Assembly: GCA_948567375.1 (NCBI GenBank)
Contig: OX419757.1
Span: 49,910,001 to 49,974,000 of the forward strand
Direction of reading: 5' to 3'
DNA from: Lunularia cruciata
Taxonomy: Eukaryota; Streptophyta; Marchantiopsida; Lunulariales; Lunulariaceae
Length of the DNA stretch: 64,000 bases
Within the stretch, counting starts at the first letter, position 1. Each line of letters begins with the position of its first letter. The translations under genes and the position numbers were made by a program. Under the pieces are notes generated by a model. That model had not been told where the DNA came from. It worked only from the letters and a program-made list of their open reading frames with translations, and ran no database searches. Positions 35,801 through 46,809 of this stretch are shown piece after piece.

Positions 35801-37298
35801 TTCTACACATTTGATCCCATCCGATATATCCCTTATGTCCTCTTCATTTGCTGCTTCTGGACAATCTGTCTGGATGTTTATCGTTTAAGTAATTATCTAA
35901 ATATCTAGATTCTGCTAGACCGGATCTTCTACCAGACTTCTAAACTCATTACTGTGAAAGTTCCAGGCGACATTCGAGTATTACAAATATATTTATTTCC
36001 TTGGAATCTTCTAAGGTTTGTTTTCTTGTCGTGAGTGAACATTATTATCTTCAAAGGTCTGGCACAAGAAGACGTATTTGGGACGTTCCAGGTATCAATC
36101 TGCATCCTAGATGGAGATTGATTGGGGCCTAGCCCCGTTTTACTTCTTTTGTCTCTCCATTGTACGTACGGCTTGATGGAGTACTTCTCATCCGTGGTCG
36201 CCTTTTCTTTCTTTCTTTCTTGATAATAGCATCGATGCATTTGTAAGTGTACTTACGCACGACACACGATTAGGTCTAGGCATGTAGGTAAGAGATATAT
36301 GATGGTTCACTCTTAGACAAAGAGAGAAATGCTACAGATGACAGAATGGACTTAACTTTCAAATATGTTTCCGGTGAAGATCTCCTACTACTCTGAATCG
36401 AGTGGGTTGTTCTATCTTACGCAAGCAAGTCTAAAAATGTACTACTGACTCTCACTCTCATTTCTTATTCTCGATAAGACTTCGAAGTTTTCCCATTGCA
36501 CGACTCGATTTTGATGGGTGATTCCCGGTGTTTTTAGCAAAAACCTAGGGCCCCCCATTGTTTAAGCGAAATTCAAGTCCAGCCTGCAATTTGGCGTTTA
36601 ATCTTTCTATCATAAAGGTTGGTGTAGTTGCTCATCACGCTAGTCGCACACACTAGAAGTCCCGGTTAGTGCCCGGGATCCGACAAAATTATAGACCAGC
36701 CTTTTTGCTTTTACCTTTTTACTCTTTTTCTGGATACGTGTAATTGTGAGGCTTGTCCAGAGCAAATTCATGCCATGGTACCTGACTTCATTATCCTAGC
36801 GAGAGGATACTTCTCACAGTTCGGGAGAGTCTAGTTCGTAAGAATAACACTCCTTAATATATCGAATCCATACATGTGAGAAAGGAGAGACGTATATAAA
36901 AGAAAGAGTATACTTCTTGTAAAATGAAATTCGAATCTTTTGGAAAGGTGTGAATCCCTGAAACACTCTGAATACATAGAAGTGAGAGAAGGAAACGCAT
37001 ACAGCAAAGGCGGATAGGAAGACCATTCAGTACAGACCCCATAGAGTACACAGACTATGGGGAATATGTTATGCAATGAAAGATAAAAAGTGGATACTTC
37101 GTTATGGGCCTACTCACCGTTTCCTCTTGGTTCGCTGAAAGTCAGGTGAAACAGTAAACACCGCCAAGTGAAATACAATGAAGGAGCAAAAAAGATCCAA
37201 AACGAACGAGGCGCATGTTTGGACGTCAACCGATACACCGTTGGAATAAGCCTTTTGGCAGTTGTGGGGAGAGAAATCCGATGTCATTAAAACATTCA

Positions 37299-37311
37299 TA
37301 TATATATATAT
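37299..37311. repeat. TA microsatellite
   Basis: A short alternating AT run in the non-coding region. Confidence 0.8.
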
Positions 37312-38816
37312 GATCCAATTACAACTACTAGTTGGGTACCCAACTAGGATATACATTATGATGAGAGTAAATATTTATGAGTAAATATTTTTGATAAATT
37401 ATAATAGCAAGAATGGGAGGACATTTATAGAAAAGGCGAAATAATAAGGAAAATATGCAACTTTAGCTCAAGTTTTCCTTCTATCCTAGAATATAATAAA
37501 ATACATATTTACCTTTTCGTAATCTAATCAGTAAACAAATGGGACTGGTCCACTCGAGAAGGCAACAGGCAACCTCCTCCACTCCATGCAGCTTCCTTTT
37601 CGTCGCAAAGATTTATACCGGAGTGAAATTCAAATGGTTTCAATTTCCAAGTTTGAAGTATGTACCATGAAATTCCAAAGTATACATTTTAAGGGTATAG
37701 ATTTCAAGTATAGACAATGAAATTAGTATTGAAAAAATATGAATGCAAGTTGGTTTTGATTGGAGGAAGGCGATATACTATGATATTGGATGCCATGCCA
37801 TGAATTTCTTAAGCACATCATTAATTTAATGTGAGTTCCGAGGATCCATGCTGTACTAATATGCTTATCGTATCACTCTATAACGTATTAAAATGGGGGA
37901 TTCATAGGGTTTACTAATGTCGAGTCTAGAACTTGCGCTTTCTCCAGACCGATCCTTATTAAAAATATAGATGATTTGCAAGTACGATGCACTACTTGGG
38001 TACCCATGCCATGCATGTATTTATACCGGATAATCAAGAACTAGCTGTGGGCCATGCTATGCATGTAATGACTGGACTAATTAAAAGTTTTGGAGAGCGA
38101 GAGAAGCAAGTTGGTTAACTTAGATTGTTAAATTTTGCACTAATACATGCTAAATTCATCCCAGATTTATCATACACTAATCCAACGGATTTATAAGTAT
38201 CATAATTTATTGTAATTTATTATAAGTGTTATAATCCCTCTGCCCGTCTATAGACCTCATTTTCTTAAATGAATAAATAGATGTAAAATAGTATGACCGT
38301 TCCACGACCTCGATGTACGTTTTTGACCAACTGCCAGTTTACTTTACTGCAGATGTCTTGCTCAATATACAATATGGTGCTTTACACTATATACATCAAC
38401 TGATTTTTCTCGATTGGTGCCGGAGCACAGCGTCTGTTAATCGAACCACCGCAAATGATGGCTTTAGGGGTTACAGTAAAGATGAGAATGCACTTATCAG
38501 AAAATCTCTACCGAAAAGAGAATAGAGCACCTTTCAATAGAAATTTCTAAGAAGTATCAGCTAGTGTGATTGTTTTCTCTAGAAAAACAGAAACACATAT
38601 ATATCTCTAAGGAAAGAGAAAAGAGTAAAAAGCACTAATGAGTGAAAGCGAGAAAAATAACGCAGTGCCCAAATAACCACAAGGACTGTGGACCCAAGCA
38701 AAACCAAGACGAACGAGGTAACCCCAATGGAGAATTTTAGATTTAGGGTATACCATATACTGGAGCAGATGGCTATTTGGAGTTAAAATGACCTAACCAC
38801 CAGCTAGGGGGGCAAT

Positions 38817-38920
38817 TGTGGCACTTTAGAGTCCTTGTATGACTTATGTGTGAGTTGTGCTTCTATAGTGTGTGATGTTGACAACGATATATATTGTGTA
38901 GCAATGTATGTACGCACAAT
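38817..38920 (+). repeat. 105-base satellite-like unit, copy 1
   Basis: TGTGGCACTTTAGAGTCC through GAGTTGTGCTTCTATAG to TACGCACAA. It sits between the purine tract and the LTR core of C3. C1 has the same unit in the same position (45162-45261). Confidence 0.85.
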
Positions 38921-38923
38921 AAC

Positions 38924-39370
38924 TGTCATGCCATTTGTAGCTTTGCATCTAGATTGCTCAAACACTGGAGTAGTAGTGATAGTAGTTTAGAGGTATTTTG
39001 GCAGTTACTTGGAGACTACTTTCCGTCAATCAGATTTTGTATTTTGGGTACTAACTACATGGTGGGGCCTACCGTCACTTGCACCATTTGCACCGTCAAG
39101 TGTACCATCAGCGGGACCATTGGTGTGAGACCTAGGTCAAAATCAGGAGTATACCTTGGGAGTGCAGTTCCAGAGAGCTCCCTTCTCTATTGTTGAGCCT
39201 TCGAGTTCTTGTCTAGAGTAGACAGGAAGCCAGTGAGCGTCACCTGGAGTCTCTTAGCTAGTGTGGGTGTGGCTTGACTATTAGTGCACAATTGTTGGTA
39301 GACCATTGAATGACAAATCAAGTATTGATCTGATTGAGTGTGATTCAAGTTGTGTAATGAATGGATTACA
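38924..39370 (+). repeat. C3 LTR core
   Basis: TGTCATGCCATTTGTAGC to GGATTACA. It matches the C1 LTR cores at 44722-45161 and 58629-59076 (both inverted relative to this one) in order and length: TTGCTCAAACACT, TCTCTTAGCTAG, GATCTGATT. TG and CA ends fit an LTR. Confidence 0.82.
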
Positions 39371-39376
39371 ACAGAC

Positions 39377-39481
39377 TGTGGCACTTTAGAGCCCATGTAT
39401 GACTTATGTGTGAGTTGTGCTTCTATAGTATATGATGTTGATAGTGATGTAGGTTGTGTAGCAATGCATATACGCACAACA
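39377..39481 (+). repeat. 105-base unit, copy 2
   Basis: Follows the C3 LTR core by 6 bases and is highly similar to copies 1 and 3. Only ACAT separates it from copy 3, so copies 2 and 3 form a tandem pair with a 109-base period. Confidence 0.88.
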
Positions 39482-39485
39482 ACAT

Positions 39486-39590
39486 TGTGGCACTTTAGAG
39501 TCCATGTATGACTTATGTGTGAGTTGTGCTTCTATAGTGTGTGATTTTGACAATGATGTATGTTGTGTAGCAATGTTTATACGCACAACA
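39486..39590 (+). repeat. 105-base unit, copy 3
   Basis: TGTGGCACTTTAGAGTCC to ACGCACAACA. The TG...CA ends recall an LTR or short terminal-repeat element. Confidence 0.88.
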
Positions 39591-40319
39591 TTTTATCAAA
39601 CTTGGGCAATGGTCTGTGAGCCGGTCTATTTCTCACTCAGGATGAACCTCTGATGGCTATTATGGTAGCGTACCATGGACTAAGAAGGCAAGGACCCCAA
39701 CTCCATCATACTCCTCCAAGGCTAACACTCCAAGACTCAAGACATTGCTCACTAGAGAACTCAATGAGAAAGAGATAGTTGCAAATCAAAGGATGATGAG
39801 CACCTCTTCACCCCTTGTTTATATACTTGTGAAATAGTTACATACCAAAGTTACTAATTAATGGAGTAACTCAAGTTACTAGGCTCAAAGTCAAGTAAAG
39901 TCAAAAAGTAGAAAGGAATATCCATTCACATGGGTATATTCCCCTAAGCATGTGGTCTTATCTTGACCCAACCACTAAGTCAAGGATTCCTTCACATGGG
40001 CTATCCTTGGACTAAAGAAGAATCCAAAACAAAGAGGCTTGCGGGTCCAAAAGTTCTCAACTCTTTCCTCAAAGCCAAACACCTAAGAATAATACCAAGT
40101 CAACACACTAAAATCCAAAATAGTGGTGCTCATCTTTTTTACTTCCTCTAAAGTAAGGTCTCCTCTATCTTAACTATGACTAAATTTAGCTAACCATGAC
40201 TAATATAGAACCATCCTTTATCTCTATATAAATAATATCTCTTAAGTACTTGTAATACCAAGCTAAATATCACAATACCACACACATGCACAAATAGGTG
40301 TTACAGGTCAAAGAGCCCA
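39591..40319. other. Unrecognised spacer before element E
   Basis: No frame of note. Contains CCCTTGTTTATATACTTG at about 39816, similar to 28537, so probably part of a dispersed repeat. On the minus strand TATATAAACAAGGGG would be a TATA-like site. Confidence 0.35.
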
Positions 40320-42868
40320 AAGAAGTTGCAAGTGCTACTTACCTTGCCTTATTTGCAATACATTTTTACATAAGCTAAACCTGCTTACTAGCAAGGAGAA
40401 GAAGTGGTTTCCTGGCCACTTTCAGCCCAAAGAACACTTCACCACTCTACTTGAAGACAATAACAAAGGTAGTTTGGAAGGTGGATGAAATATTCACCCA
40501 AATGCAACCCAAAATGGAGGTACAAAAAGAGAGGAATATCATAGTTTGAAATAGGTTTACACCAACAAAAGCCACAAGAATAATTAAGAGGTTAAGAAGA
40601 AATCTGCAAGTGGTGGACTTGTCCTTAGAAGAAGAAGAAGCAGAAGATAAAGAAGAAGGTGAGGATGAAGTGGAGGAGCTCACCTTACAAGATATTGAAA
40701 TTAAGTCAAAAGGGGAGCACAAATATGAATATTGTCATATGAATAGGTTAAGTCAAAAAGGAAGCACAAAGATATAAAATAATCAACCCCAAATAAAGGA
40801 GATCTATCTTGCCAAAGAACAAAAAGATCTTTGCACCAAAGGTCTTGTAATTTTGGTGCATCCAAGCTCACCCTCCAAAACAAAAGTCCAAGGAATTGAA
40901 GTAGAAGTGGTGAAGAAGACATGAGGTCCAAGAAAATAAGTCCCTCAAGGAGTCTATTCCAAAGACGAAGGTTCCATTAAAATAGAAAGAATAATGCATG
41001 CATCCAATATAATGGCTTTCATATCAAACATTGTGTACCTAATTTTGAAATACTTATAGATTATTATGCGACTATACAAGGTCAATCTGCAAAAACTAGT
41101 AGATTATGTTTCCTTGGGAAAAGAAAATTTATAAAAATGAGTATGCATTACATGCAAAGAATGACAACTTGAAGGTGGAGGTGGAGAAGAATCAATGTTT
41201 ATACAAGGAGGAGGGCAAAAAGAGCAAAAACTTGTTGTAGGAGAACAAAGAGCTAAAGAGGAAAAGTCCTTGCTAGTTGTTGAGAAAAAGACCCAAAAAG
41301 ACAAGGTACAAAGACTCCACAAAGACATGAATGCTCTTTGGGTATTTGGTAACCAGAAGCAAAATTGGCTTGAAAGTGTTTTCTAAAATTGAGATGCAAC
41401 ATGTACTTCAACTATAATGTTATTTTGAGACCAAACAAGGAAGGAACATTACTTGGGAGCCCATCATGAGGAGTACCAATGGGAAACATGTCTTTGGTTA
41501 GAAGCCTTACAAGCAAAATTCCAAAAGAGAAGGAGGAGCAAGCCACAAACTAACCTAAGGTACTAGAAAGAGTCATTGCTAAACTTTAGGTCCTATATAG
41601 CACCCAAGAGAAAGAAAAGACAACTAAAAAGATGATGAAGACATTGGGGGATCTTTGAGACTAGCTTGTCAGACTTGTCAAAGAAGCCATTGAGAGGAGG
41701 ATGACCAAGACCAAGCTGCATGAGTTGAAGTTGTGGATGCAAACCTTGTGTAGAAAGACAATTAAAAATTAAGGGGATGGAGCACTTAGTCTTGGATCTT
41801 AGGGAGCATACTAATAGAAAATTTGGCAAATCATGTGATACATTAGGATTAGATATAGCAGGTTACAAGGATAAATTGAGCTTCTCCTCAAGGTAGATAG
41901 AGGCAAAACAAGTTCATTGCAATATTGACTCTTTGTAGTTGAGATTTTTGCAGATGAGCTCTTTATAGCTAAGACTTCTTGTAGTAGTAATCTTTAGACT
42001 AGTGTAGTTATACAAAGAATACTTATAGGAAGTTCCTTTGGAGTAGAAGTAGTATCTTCTAAAGATAAGTGTACAATAATGGTAATCATATAAAATAAGG
42101 AAGATAATGAGATAAAAAATTTACAATGGAGATTAAGATAGTTGTAATTTTGATAGAATTTGCATTTGTCTTAGCCATTATATTTCTTACCTTCCAAATG
42201 GTTGTTGGCTACTTAAGGATACCATTTAGTGTAAATATTCATTCCATGATACAAAATATGAATAAAGTGATAGAGTTGCTTGCTCTATGTTTGCTTAATT
42301 ACACATTCTCTAACAATACTTTAGCTTGTGGATGTGGAAGAATCTTCATAGGAAGTGAGACAAAGGGCGTTGTGTGTTGGGATCCTTAGTATTTGTAGCT
42401 TTTTGTGTTTGATCCTTGGTATAATCTTCTTGAAGCAAAGCATTGATAGAACTTAAGGGATTTTTAGTATTGATAGAACTATGCAAAAGCAAAGACAAAG
42501 AGTGGTCATAGAGGCAAAGACCCTTAGGAAGAAGACTTGCCTTTGGAGAAGGGTAGAATAGGTTCTTTGGAGTAGAAATCTTTGAAGTGAAGTAAACTCT
42601 TTGTATCATGCTAAATAATCACATTCATAGTTTAGTTGGAATTTTGTTTGTGTGATTGTGATCTTTAATCTTCATCCTTCTACATTGTGCCTTCTTGGTG
42701 TCATTGCCTTCTTTTGGAGTTGTTTCTACCAAAGAGGTGAACAAAGAAATAATAAAGGATTGCAATGTGACATTTTCATTTTCATTTGACTATTTTGAAC
42801 CATATCCTTGTAAGAATGACTTATTTCTTGTTGATTTACTACTATATGTTCTAAATTGTATTGTTACA
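40320..42868 (+). mobile_element. Element E, decayed 5' LTR-like block
   Basis: Colinear with 9848-12410: an acidic coding tract (40628-40690), coiled-coil remnants (41155-41830), an ACTTAAGGATACCATTTAG promoter-like site at about 42210 matching the TATTTAAGAGGAGCATTTG site at 11722, and a terminal zone with TTGTTTCTACC and TATTTTGAACC. It ends near TTGTTACA at 42868. The start is lost to the left. E continues into gag at 43590. Confidence 0.5.
41155..41830 (+). pseudogene. Coiled-coil ORF remnant in element E
   Basis: Broken plus frames (for example 41195-41386, VEKKTQKDKVQRLHKDMNAL) are rich in Lys, Glu and Leu. Near 41700-41740 the words TKTKLHELKLWMQTL match RLHELKLLVQETRK of the copy at about 11167. 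It is the same unknown coiled-coil protein, more decayed. Confidence 0.5.
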
Positions 42869-43589
42869 TATAGTTTTTGGCACTAAAATTGAGGATACTT
42901 TCTTTGAGAGTGAATAGATGCAAAGATCAAACAGGTAATGAATACCATAAAAGAATCAAGTACCACAAGATGATCTCCGCATATTAGTCATCCAAATGCC
43001 TTGGGGAAAATCAATAGTATGAAGCGGAGTGACATACAACCAAAGAAAGAAAAGCTCAAGAAGAATGCAATGCACTTGAGATAAAAGGAGTAGTAGACAC
43101 TAAATAATGTATGGTAGGTTGCTAATACAAAAAGGAAAAGTTGGTTTGAAGAATATCTTTGGTAAGCTATTTCATACTCAACTTGGGTATATTTTTGCCC
43201 TTCTTTAAGCAAGGAGAAGCAATACTTCAAAAACTGGACTATGGAGGAAAATTCTTGAAACTTATTAAGGAAGAGCATGTGGATATCCTATACCAACCTT
43301 CCTCCTTAGGTGAAGAATATTGATCATTTCCACCAAAAGGTATTCATCAAAACCAAAGTACCTAAGACTAGTTAACCATCTCATCCTATCGACATAAATC
43401 CTTTTTATGAGGAATCCACATAAGAAGAAAAGCTAAAATACCTTTATATGTACTTGATCCAGATTTCTACCAACTCCTATTGACACAATTCTTATGTCTA
43501 TTGCTCTCATCCCTTCAATCCTTGTATATCCTTGAATGATAAATCTTGCAATCTTCATCTAATAAAGCTATTAGAAGTTCAAGGAGCAA
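42869..43589. other. Element E leader region, no gene
   Basis: Between the LTR-like block and gag. No long plus frame; a minus frame at 42988-43278 is Phe-rich and probably spurious. The TTTGGCACTAAAATTGAGG at 42875-42893 is where a primer site would lie, but I cannot match it to a tRNA with confidence. Confidence 0.35.
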
Positions 43590-44600
43590 GATGAAAACAA
43601 AGATCTTGACACCTTCATGAAGGAATTTGAAGCAATCTCCATGGCTTACAAAGAGGACTAAATGTAAATGGACTCCAAATTGTTTTGAGTTTATTAAGAA
43701 AGAAGACTAGGAGCTTAGAAATAAACATATTTGCCAAAACCCTACCAATGTTGTTCATTGGTCAATAGTCAAAAGAAAATTCTTCAAAACATTTTGGGAG
43801 TTGGATTATGAGGTGAATGGTGAACGTCTTTGCCGCACTAAAAAATTTGGGATACAAGAAGGATGAGAAGTTTTATGACTATAAAAAATGGCTTTAGAGC
43901 CTTTTGAGAAGAGTGCTAAGAAGATGCAACACCTTGGGTTATTATAATACTCAAGTAATGGCCTGGTTCTTGGGAGAACTTCATGTAGAAATTTTGGTTT
44001 GGCACATGGGCAAAGATTGTAAAGTTTATTGAAGAATCTAAGTCGGCTTGACTGAATCCTTTGAGGAAACAACACTATGCTCAAGAATAAGGGACAATTT
44101 TGAGAAAGAAAAAGAGAAGTCCAATCCAAATATCAAATTCTTTGTCTTTAGATTCATCTAGTATGTGCTTTTCAATGGAGTTGTCTCCATCCAAATATGA
44201 AAAAGTGCAAAAGGAGAAACAATGAAGTCAGAGGTAGAAGGCTATAGCTCCAAAAACCTTTGAGAAGTTGAATACAAAGTTGGAAGCACTTATCAAGGAG
44301 TATTTCAATTTCAAAGTACAAATGGTTGGTGCAAAGGACAAACAAAGACCTTGTTTGTATACATGACTAAAAAAATGATGCACCACTTATGGTAAGCTTG
44401 GACATGTCAATTATTGAGTGCTTAACTACTGAACCTTCTTATTGTATGTAGTAGATAGAATGAGCTTATGCATGGGGAATGCATGACTATTATGTGGAGG
44501 AAGAAGAATCATTCTTTGTAATCAAAGAGATACTTGATCCCACTCTAATTCCCCAATTCATATTCCAAGGTATATGCCAAGGGAGTATGCTGGTAGTGAT
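43590..44600 (+). pseudogene. Element E gag, 5' part (split by C1)
   Basis: Plus-strand pieces: KDLDTFMKEFEAISMAYKED (about 43597-43656), a stretch with FKTFWELDYEVNGE, and KTFEKLNTKLEALIKEYF (about 44258). A first zinc-knuckle-like CTTYGKLGHVNY lies at 44379-44414, with Cys-to-Tyr at the second position. The frame then reads NSPIHIPRYMPREYAG (44550-44597) and is cut by C1. The right-hand half resumes at about 59094. Many stops. Confidence 0.7.
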
Positions 44601-44617
44601 CCACAACAAATAATCAT

Positions 44618-44722
44618 TGTTGTGCGTATATACATTGCTACACAACATACATCACTGTCAACATCATACACTATAGAAGCACAACTCACATATAAGTCAT
44701 ACATGAACTCTAAAGTGCAACA
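44618..44722 (-). repeat. 105-base unit at the outer side of the C1 3' LTR
   Basis: Reverse complement of the units at 38817, 39377 and 39486, with TGTTGCACTTTAGAG at its start on the minus strand and CGCACAACA at its end. It borders element E sequence. Confidence 0.87.
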
Positions 44723-45161
44723 ATAATCAGATAGTTTACAACTCAAATCAACTCAAATCAGATCAATACTTGATCTGATCCTCAACAACTTGCAAACAAT
44801 AGGGCACTGATTACAATCAAGCCACACCCACTCTAGCTAAGAGACTCCAGGTGACTCTTGCCGTCTTTCTGTCCACTCTAGCCAAGAACTCAAAGGCTCA
44901 ACATCAGAGAAGTGAGTTCTCTAGAGCTGCACTCCCAGGGTATGCTTCTAATTTTGACCTAGATCCCACACCAACGGTCCCATTGATGGCACACCAAAGG
45001 TGCAAATGGTGCAAGTGATAGTGGGCCCCACCATGAACACAAAATCTGACCGTTGGAAAGTAATGTATGAGTAATTGCCAAAATGCATCTAACTACTATC
45101 ATTGGAACTCTAGTGTTTGAGCAATTTAGATGCGACATTACAAATGGCATGAAAATTGTCA
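44722..45161 (-). repeat. C1 3' LTR core
   Basis: Matches the C1 5' LTR at 58629-59076 with many substitutions, indicating an old insertion: shared words include TTTACAACTCAAATCA, CTCTAGCTAAGAGACTCCA, CCCATTGA and ACTACTATCATTGGAACTCTAGTGTT. About 440 bases versus 448. Confidence 0.87.
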
Positions 45162-45261
45162 TGCCTATATACATCACTACACAACATACATTGTTGTCAA
45201 CATCATACACTATAGAAGCACAACTCACGCATAAGTCATACATGAACTCTAAAGTGCCACA
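45162..45261 (-). repeat. 105-base unit between C1 purine tract and 3' LTR core
   Basis: Starts TGTGGCACTTTAGAG on the minus strand, directly after the purine-rich GCTAGGGAGAGCGAT. The matching position in C3 also holds this unit, but the right-hand C1 LTR lacks it. Confidence 0.85.
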
Positions 45262-45479
45262 ATCGCTCTCCCTAGCTGGTGGCTAGGTCCCTCTAACTCC
45301 AAAAAGCCATCTACTCCAAGTACATGGTATACCCTACGATGGGCAAAGATCAAGAGGCTTGGTGCTATGGAGTCCTATCTTTAATCACCTTTCTAAAATC
45401 TATACCATATAAAGGATGAACTAACTATAGGTCAAGTACATCTAGGACATAACCATTGTCCCTAAGGAACCCATTGTCC

Positions 45480-45600
45480 CATTGTCCCATGAGAGGAGGA
45501 GTCATACATTCCATATACCATCCTCTTGAATAGTTATCACACACTAATATAGTAGTAGCTTCAATGGAAGAGCTGCATAACATACACCTCAAGCCTGCTC
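45480..45600 (-). pseudogene. C1 PHD-finger-like domain after integrase
   Basis: The minus strand encodes RCMLCSSS, then TILVCDNYSRGW, then YMECMTPPL. PHD fingers have the C4HC3 pattern with CX2C, a CD.C, a W-H-x2-C and often a following PPL. The first cysteine pair (45584-45586, 45575-45577), the CD (45536-45541), the Trp and the fifth Cys are kept. The fourth Cys reads Tyr (TAT) and the His reads Tyr (TAT), each one transition away. The last Trp/Cys segment is not recognisable. PHD fingers usually bind histone H3 tails. A TGA lies just upstream. Confidence 0.62.
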
Positions 45601-46014
45601 ATACAAGTGCCAACCTTAGGTCCATAGTACAATCAATTTTTGGGAGGTGGCATGGTGCACAATTGCGCACATGATCCTTCCAAACAACACCATTACGTCC
45701 TTCCAACACCAAGACTCTAGATGGCAAAATCTCATGCACTCTCAAGATAGTACGGCCTATTGAAACATCAAGTGTTGTCAATGTTTTCTGCTATATGTAC
45801 ACTTTACTCCAAAATGTCCTAGCTCCTTGTGAGCATGATGGACCAATTGTAGTCTCTGAGATGGAAGTGGTACTACTCTCACTCTACTATCCTCCCATAC
45901 ATGCAAAAGGTGTTTGCCCTCCAATCTAAACCGTTTGGCTTGCTGAAGAACATGGTCTCTCTCCTTGGCCCCAACTATGCCACCCACAACACCAATGCAA
46001 AGATAGTCCATCAC
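45601..46014 (-). pseudogene. C1 integrase, core deleted
   Basis: 46014-45778 holds the N-terminal integrase region, with HVWEDSRVRVVPLPSQRLQ and LVHHAHKELGHFGVK, i.e. the two histidines of the HHCC zinc finger. At about 45780 it passes directly into TTLDVSIGRTILRVHEILPS and VVWKDHVRNCAPCHLP, which I read as the integrase C-terminus. The second half of the zinc finger and the whole DDE catalytic core are missing, implying an internal deletion of several hundred bases at least. Confidence 0.7.
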
Positions 46015-46279
46015 TAAGACATCATCATGAATGTCTCACTTAACTGACCAATATCTTAACTCTCTAGATTTGTGACCTCAATAACTCCTCATGTATGCGC
46101 TGTGAGAGATATCACCAAAGTCTCAAAACATATATAGAGAAAGGTGGATGCATGCCTACTTGGCACCATCTCCTCATCTATCTCACTATGCCAACGTGCT
46201 CCAGTCTAATCCTACTGGCTGGGACATGGGTTTCCAGAAACTCAACCCATCTGCATCATGGTTCACCACTCCAAGTCTA

Positions 46280-46800
46280 TGAATAATTGTGAAATCATAT
46301 GCTTATAAAATTAGAGCCCATAGTGCACGCTTCCTTGAAAGCTTGTCAAAATCCATCAACCACTTTAGTGGCTAATGATTAGTGATGAGAATAAAGGGGT
46401 TACCAAATAGGTAACCTCAGAAATGTGCTATTGCCCAAACTGCTACCAAGCACTCCATCTCATATGAACTATACTTTGCCTCCGCTGAATTGTTGGAGAA
46501 ACTAGCATAGGTCACCACAAACTCCTTCCCCTCATCATCATACGGGTGAGCACTATTGCAAGCCCAAACATACTCCAATCAATGTAAACATGAAATGGTT
46601 GTTCTTTGATCGGTCTCTCTTTGATTGGTCTCCTCAAAATAGGAGCATATGTCAATCTCTCCTTGAGCTCTACAAAAGCTCTCTCCTACTCATCTCCCCA
46701 ACACCACTCTTGTGTAAGCTTGGTCAGCTTCATTAAGGCCTTGGCAATGGCACTAAATCCTCTAACATAATGGCGATAGAAGTTTGCCAACCTAGGGAAT
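46280..46800 (-). pseudogene. C1 RNase H region
   Basis: The minus strand gives RLANFYRHYVRGFSAIAKAL (the RT to RNase H connection), ERAFVELKERLTYAPILRRP, then FHVYIDWSMFGLAIVLT, the first RNase H strand with its catalytic aspartate. Later frames carry HFRGYLFGNPF-like and KWLMDFD-like words with stops between. Active when intact in degrading the RNA of the RNA-DNA hybrid. Frameshifted and inactive here. Confidence 0.75.
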
Positions 46801-46809
46801 TCTTGCACT

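Larger units (their letters stand above)
32600..38739. other. Long low-repeat stretch, no gene recognised
   Basis: From about 32750 the base composition is more even than in the flanks, and I find no similarity to the four retroelement families in the window. Frames are short (for example minus 35929-36240, plus 38313-38525) and lack recognisable motifs. It may be single-copy intergenic DNA, a promoter-distal region or an organelle-derived insert; I cannot choose among these by eye. Confidence 0.35.
38740..39590 (+). mobile_element. C3: 3' end of a plus-strand family C element
   Basis: The stretch 38740-38816 (AGGGTATACCATATACT, GATGGCTATTTGGAG, CCACCAGCTAGGGGGG) matches the reverse complement of C1 at about 45262-45345, ending in a purine-rich tract. 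It is followed by a 105-base unit, a 447-base LTR core (38924-39370) and two more 105-base units. No coding part of family C remains on its left. Confidence 0.8.

Noticed and set aside
37299-37311. AT run as a TATA promoter
   Set aside because: Simple TA microsatellite without a downstream coding frame.
38894-39196. 100-residue Cys-rich plus frame
   Set aside because: It lies inside the family C LTR core; the similar frame at 44959-45243 is the same LTR in the other orientation.
42126-42389. Hydrophobic 87-residue frame resembling a membrane protein
   Set aside because: It sits in the promoter-like zone of the decayed family E block, matches non-coding sequence near 11700, and has no homologous frame there.
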